Assembly (NCBI RefSeq): GCF_006716745.1
Contig: NZ_VFPP01000001.1
Location: forward strand, 558,001-622,000
DNA from: Saccharothrix saharensis
Lineage (GTDB): Bacteria > Actinomycetota > Actinomycetes > Mycobacteriales > Pseudonocardiaceae
DNA length: 64,000 bases
Direction of reading: 5' to 3'
The translations under genes were made by a program, and so were the position numbers. Positions 59,716-64,000 of this stretch are shown piece after piece. Numbering within the stretch: position 1 is the first letter of the stretch; each line of letters starts with the position of its first letter. Below the pieces are notes generated by a model. It ran no database searches, was not told the DNA's origin, and saw only the letters and a list, made by a program, of their open reading frames with translations.

Positions 59716-60579
59716 CTAGGGTCGCCAGCATCGGCGGGATGACCGGCTGGTCACCGGCAACAACGGCCGCACGGCCCACTCCGACCACCTCCAGCACCGA
59801 CGGCCATTCATCGTCACCGGGAATCAGCCGAAGCGCGAACGCAGCATCGACAGCAAGGCAGCTCCACCACACCCTCTGATCGGCGAGCTCGAGTACTCCG
59901 AGGCAGCATTACAGCGTGAACAACCCCTACACCGACGCCATCCAGTCCGAGGAGGACTACCACCAGCAGGCCGAACACCTAGGCGCGACCAGGGAACACG
60001 CCGATCGCCTCCTGCGACAGGCCCTCGCCGACGCCCGCGAAGCACCGGACACGAACCCGTACGAACTCGCCTACCTACAGCTCGTCGCCGACATGAACCA
60101 GAACCCAAAGTAACCGGCGCGTCCACCCCCGACCGGCATCGACCTACAGCCCCCCATCACCCCACCTCGGCACCGACGTTGCTGTGACAACCACGGCCGG
60201 CCAACCCCGCCGCCAACGTCGACACCCGACGTTTCACAACCGCCCTGACCAGCAAGCGCCATAGCCGGATTCGACCAAGTCAGGCGCTCGTCTCGAACCG
60301 ACGGCACACAGCGAGGTGTGTCACACGCCCTGGCCGTAAGACACAGCGTGGAGAACACCCGGTGATCGCACCCGAACGCGTCATCCGGCGGGTGAAGGTG
60401 CACTGAGCAGGCGGCACGCACCCACCACACCGACGCGAGACATCGGCGCACCGTGCCCGCCGTTAGGTAACCACAGCCGACACAGCGTCACCGCATCAGA
60501 GCGGACCAGCAGTCGTCCCGACGCGACCAAACCGAACGAAAAACGGCCATCCACCGTGTATTGTGCCTGGTCAAGAAGT
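59716..60579 (+). repeat. Duplicated CRISPR leader region, copy B
   Basis: Nearly identical to 28085-28938, direct orientation. It starts at the CTAG flank of the IS5-type element and ends at a solitary CRISPR repeat. Confidence 0.9.
59916..60113 (+). CDS. Small leader-linked acidic protein, copy B
   Basis: 65 residues from GTG 59916: NNPYTDAIQSEEDYHQQAEH, HADRLLRQALADAREA, NPYELAYLQLVADMNQNPK. Differs from copy A at about five residues, all in the N-terminal half; the last 25 are identical. Retention of an open frame in both copies supports a real gene. Function unknown. Confidence 0.6.
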   Translation: MNNPYTDAIQSEEDYHQQAEHLGATREHADRLLRQALADAREAPDTNPYELAYLQLVADMNQNPK

Positions 60580-60608
60580 GTCTTCCCCGCGCGAGCGGGG
60601 GGTGGTCC
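60580..60608 (+). CRISPR. Solitary CRISPR repeat behind a leader
   Basis: One repeat, 29 bases because of an extra G (GCGGGGGGTGG), directly after a full leader ending GTGCCTGGTCAAGAAGT. No second repeat follows, so it is either an empty array that never acquired spacers or one that lost them. Confidence 0.85.
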
Positions 60609-60965
60609 ATCTGCCGTACTCCGTTGCGGTGGTGTCGGCGGGTAGTCGCGGCCGCCAGCCATGTACTACGGGTTGCGGTCACCTGGTTCGCTGGCGACGG
60701 GCGCGAACCGTCGGCGTTTTGGAGAGGAGTGGTTTCTGCCGGGTCGGGTGGATGTGTTTACCTTCTTGCGCACAGTCGCCGGTCGGTTGATCTGCCACGC
60801 CATCAGCCGCTTGGTCTTGTCCGGCATCCACCGTCGGTTTCTTGACTGCGGTTGCAGCGGCGGACGGCATAGCGAAGCGATCGTTGTCTCGCGGCGTGTT
60901 GCAGCGGGCGTTCGGCGCGTCGGGTCGGGCTCATGCGGCCGTGGTGCTCACACTGAGTCGTGACG
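60609..60965. other. Gap after the solitary repeat
   Basis: Frames on both strands are open in part but lack start signals and family resemblance. Should contain the promoter of the large gene to the right. Confidence 0.4.
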
Positions 60966-63900
60966 ATGAGCCAGAACGACAACCGTTTGTTGCTCGACTT
61001 GCCTCCGGAGGTGGTCGAGCGCGTCGTGGCCGAGCTGTCCGCGCAAGGTGAGAAGGTTGTGGCGGCGTTGCGGACCGCGGCTGTTCTGATCATGCAGGCG
61101 GTGCATGACGAGTCGGGTCTGCGGTTGGCGGAGAGTGCCGCGTACAACCTGCGCGAGGCGTTGGACGCGGTGGTCACCGGCCGTACTCCCGTGCCGGGCG
61201 GGTTGCCGGTGGTCGTCGAGGCGTGGGAGCGGTTCGAGCGCGAGGCGGCCCAGCCGGGCAACGACGACGCCGCGTCGCTGGATGTGTTCAGGGCCGTGAT
61301 CCGTAAAACGACTGAAAAGCAGGAGCGCGACTCCTATCACCAGAACCGGCTGCTGGGCTACCTGCGGGACAAGTCCGGTGTCGACCCGCTGGCTGGTGAC
61401 CTCGACCCGGTGATCGAGTACCAGCGCCTGCGCAGGACCGTGAGTCAGGGCCTGCACCGGGACACGGCACTGGACACCGTCACCGGGTCGTATCAGGACA
61501 CGCTGGCGTGGTTCGTGCGCATGTTCACGCCACCGGACGCCATCGTGCTGAGGCTTCGGGAGTTGGCCGCTCAGCCGTGGCGAGGGGCCGAGCAGGTCGA
61601 CCGTCTGCGGGAGACGGCGTCGAATCCGCACCACCTGAGGTTGTTCTTCGCCCGTCTGGTCGACCCGGCCTGGCTGGACCCGCTGTACGAGGCCGGTGTG
61701 GTGCGCCTGCCGGAGTCCGGGACACCGTGGCCGGTGGCCGGCCTATTGGAAGGGCTGGGGCGCTCGGCGTCCGCGGCGGTCGCGGCGTTGGCGCGACGAC
61801 TGCTCGCCGACTGCAAGCAGCTACCGGCGGAGCAACGCCTGGACGCCCGGTTCATGCTGCTGACCATGGCCACCCAACTGGGAGCCGACGGCCACACCAT
61901 CGTTGGTGACATCGCCACCGCGCACCCGGATGTGCGGGCGGTGCGGTCACTGGCGGCCGGCACGGTGAAGCGCGCCGACCCCACCGATCCCCTCGTCGAG
62001 CGTGTGGGCACCGCGCTGCTCAACGCCGGCCCTATGGACCGGGACAACTACTACTACCAGCTGCTGCTGGACCGGTTGGAGACCGGGATGACCCCGGACA
62101 ACGTCGAGAAGCGGACCCGGATGGTCGCGGCCAAGGTCCGCCTGGCCGCCGGAGCGCAGAACGCGGACTGGGTCGCCCTGGGCATCGCCCGGCTGACCAC
62201 GGACCTGGGCGAGAACGACCGGCAGTTCCTGATCGTGGCCTCCCATTACCTCGCCCGGATGATGGCACGTGCCCAGGTGCTCGGGGTGGCGAGCCGGCAA
62301 TTGCTCGCCTGGGTCACCGCCATCCCCGGCCAGGTCGGTGAACGTCTCGTCTGCCGGATCCTCGCCTGCGCCGAGGACATCCCGCTCCAGGACAAGATCG
62401 ACCACATCACGCGCCGGCTGGCCTCGCCGACGGCCACCGGTGACGACCAGGAGCTCGTCGACGCGGTACTCGCCGCCCGCCCGGGTCCCGCCCGGCTCGC
62501 CGCGTGGACCGACGCACTGGGTTCCCCCTCACCGCTCCCGGCCGACCCCGCCGTGCTGCCCCGGGACTGGGCCAGGGCGTGGCGCTGGTCGGCGATCCTG
62601 CCCGAACACCTGCTCACCGGATGGCAGGAACCGATCACGGCGGTCGCCGAGCACCACGGCAGGCTCGACCGTGAGGCATTCGACCGGAGGATCCCCGCCT
62701 TCTTTTCCCAGTGGGGGCAGTCTGCCTACACCGAGGAGCAGTTGGCGGCCCTGCCCGTACTCGACGCCGCCCGGCTGATCGCCGGGTGGCGCCCCGACGC
62801 CGACAGCGAGCAGCGGCTGATCAGCGCCCGCGAGCTGGCCCGCACCCTTCAGGCCGTCGTCGCAGCAGCGCCCTCGACGTGGTCGACCGACCCCGTCGCC
62901 GTGGTCGAGACGCTGCGCGAACCCGTGTACGTGCTGCACTACTTCCGCGCCCTGACCGAGAAGGCAGCCGACGTCATTTCCTACGCCGGGGGCATTATCG
63001 CCGCGGCACGATTGGCCAGGTCCCGGCGGTGGGCGCCGACGATTCTGGGCAACGACGACTTCGACTTCGAGCCTGGCTGGCACAACGTCGACACCGCCAT
63101 CATCGAGCTGGTCACCGCGTTGGCCGAGCACGACGCACCCATGGCCGACGAGCATCTGGACACCGCCTGGTCCTGGGCACTGTCCGCCCTCGACTCCCCA
63201 CCCGAAGCCGACGAGGACCCGGTGGACGTCTCCTACAACCGGGCGATCGGCACGCCGCACGGACGTGGGTTGCAGACGGTGCTCGCCCTGGCCGACTGGG
63301 AACAGCGCAACACCGCAGCGATCCGCCCGCGGTTCCTCGACACCCTCGACCGCGTCATCCGGACAACCGGCCTGGTCGCCATGCGATACCGGGCGATCTT
63401 GGCATGGGAACGCCCACGGCTGGAGCGCATCGCCCCGGTCTGGCTCGACTCCCGGGTCCAGGCGCTGTTCCGCGACGGCGACATCGGCCGGGCCACGGTG
63501 GACCTCGTGCTCGCGTACTCCCGGTACACCACCCCGTGGCTGCACCAGACCCTGCGCGACGAGATCATCGCCGCGGCGCTGCGAAGCGCCGGCGCGGTCC
63601 CCTGCCTGCTGCTGGGCACCCTGCACGGCGAACCCGGCTACGACGTCGACGAGGTCATCGCGGTTCTGCGCAAAGATCCCGCCGTCCTGGCCGAGGCAGC
63701 CGAGGACATGGCGCACCTGGTGCAGAACAGCTCGGCGGACTCACCAGTGCTCGCCACCGCGACACGGTTCTGGCAGGCCCTGCTCGACGCCAACCGCGAC
63801 GTCGCCCCTGTTGAGGTGCTGCGCCGCACCGGACGATGGGCCTTCGTCACCGGCCTGCCCGACACCATCTGGGCACCGCTCACGGCCCGAACCCTGACCC

Positions 63901-64000
63901 TCACTGAAGGACGGATTGACTACCCTGGCGAGATCGCCGACCGCTGCGAAACCGTTCCGGTCCCAGGAGACAGCACCAGGATCCTCCTACTGCTCCAAGG
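60966..64000 (+). CDS. Large hypothetical protein, 3' end outside window
   Basis: Continuous frame from ATG 60966 (MSQNDNRLLLDLPPEVVERV) to the window edge, at least 1011 codons. The N-terminal 80 residues are helical with SAAYNLREALDAVVTG; the rest is long alpha-helical solenoid-like sequence (LLEGLGRSASAAVAALARRL, NYYYQLLLDRLETGMTPDN, WHNVDTAIIELVTALAEHDA, LLLGTLHGEPGYDVDEVIAV). No P-loop, nuclease or protease motif is visible in this part; an enzymatic domain could lie beyond the edge. Size and position beside CRISPR and IS elements would suit a defence gene, but that is speculation. Ribosome binding site weak. Confidence 0.75.
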   Translation, partial: MSQNDNRLLLDLPPEVVERVVAELSAQGEKVVAALRTAAVLIMQAVHDESGLRLAESAAYNLREALDAVVTGRTPVPGGLPVVVEAWERFEREAAQPGNDDAASLDVFRAVIRKTTEKQERDSYHQNRLLGYLRDKSGVDPLAGDLDPVIEYQRLRRTVSQGLHRDTALDTVTGSYQDTLAWFVRMFTPPDAIVLRLRELAAQPWRGAEQVDRLRETASNPHHLRLFFARLVDPAWLDPLYEAGVVRLPESGTPWPVAGLLEGLGRSASAAVAALARRLLADCKQLPAEQRLDARFMLLTMATQLGADGHTIVGDIATAHPDVRAVRSLAAGTVKRADPTDPLVERVGTALLNAGPMDRDNYYYQLLLDRLETGMTPDNVEKRTRMVAAKVRLAAGAQNADWVALGIARLTTDLGENDRQFLIVASHYLARMMARAQVLGVASRQLLAWVTAIPGQVGERLVCRILACAEDIPLQDKIDHITRRLASPTATGDDQELVDAVLAARPGPARLAAWTDALGSPSPLPADPAVLPRDWARAWRWSAILPEHLLTGWQEPITAVAEHHGRLDREAFDRRIPAFFSQWGQSAYTEEQLAALPVLDAARLIAGWRPDADSEQRLISARELARTLQAVVAAAPSTWSTDPVAVVETLREPVYVLHYFRALTEKAADVISYAGGIIAAARLARSRRWAPTILGNDDFDFEPGWHNVDTAIIELVTALAEHDAPMADEHLDTAWSWALSALDSPPEADEDPVDVSYNRAIGTPHGRGLQTVLALADWEQRNTAAIRPRFLDTLDRVIRTTGLVAMRYRAILAWERPRLERIAPVWLDSRVQALFRDGDIGRATVDLVLAYSRYTTPWLHQTLRDEIIAAALRSAGAVPCLLLGTLHGEPGYDVDEVIAVLRKDPAVLAEAAEDMAHLVQNSSADSPVLATATRFWQALLDANRDVAPVEVLRRTGRWAFVTGLPDTIWAPLTARTLTLTEGRIDYPGEIADRCETVPVPGDSTRILLLLQ

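Overview
The window is high-GC DNA with GTG starts, actinobacterial codon use and actinomycete families (Scr1/DUF5753 regulators, AfsR-like STAND NTPases, DnaE2, type I-E CRISPR, characteristic integrases). It most resembles the accessory genome of a Pseudonocardiaceae-type filamentous actinomycete (Saccharothrix, Actinosynnema or Lentzea-like); the genus is inference. It is defence and signalling rich and full of broken genes.

Layout. 1-8 kb: an element-associated hypothetical gene, then a dnaE2 error-prone polymerase gene in ruins. The middle of dnaE2 is replaced by an island with an integrase scrap and a two-gene NLR module: a small helical protein with a C-terminal RHIM-like amyloid motif (3512-3913), overlapping by ATGA an NB-ARC/TPR receptor whose N-terminus carries nearly the same motif (3910-6294). 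8-13 kb: a Crp-type regulator and small hypothetical genes with zinc-type CxxC pairs. 13-22 kb: a second NB-ARC/TPR receptor, an integrase/IS graveyard around a membrane protein gene, and a STAND-like P-loop protein. 22-28 kb: a secreted GmrSD-type nuclease homologue lacking its catalytic His, a secreted NucA/NucB-type nuclease followed by a ComJ/Nin-like inhibitor, and a TIR-domain protein with a receiver-like N-terminus.

28-43 kb is a type I-E CRISPR-Cas locus. The interference operon (cas3, a split-off Cas3 C-terminal domain, cse1, cse2, cas7e, cas5e, cas6e) is tightly overlapped on the minus strand and looks expressible. The adaptation genes are dead: cas1 is a C-terminal scrap with a stop and cas2 lacks its start and has an internal TAA. 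Three large arrays (20, 13 and 31 repeats, plus degenerate ends), one relic array and one solitary repeat are present. A leader region of about 860 bp with a 65-codon gene is duplicated at 28.1-28.9 kb and 59.7-60.6 kb.

44-57 kb is a regulator cluster: tandem DUF5753 helix-turn-helix regulators, a PadR-like protein, two tiny helix-turn-helix paralogues, a TPR protein, AfsR-like STAND proteins (one naturally divided into NTPase and TPR genes), and two XRE-TPR regulators that share a spaced triple GCGGCAA promoter element and lead operons with a 2'-5' RNA ligase-like protein and a flavoprotein. At 57.3-59.7 kb an IS110 element sits inside an IS5-type element flanked by CTAG. A large unidentified gene runs off the right edge.

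How it fits together: at least four STAND proteins begin with a short glycine/glutamine motif that may be an amyloid-type assembly signal; together with TIR, NucA and CRISPR genes this makes a defence island in which several systems are whole, several are decaying, and the CRISPR memory appears frozen.
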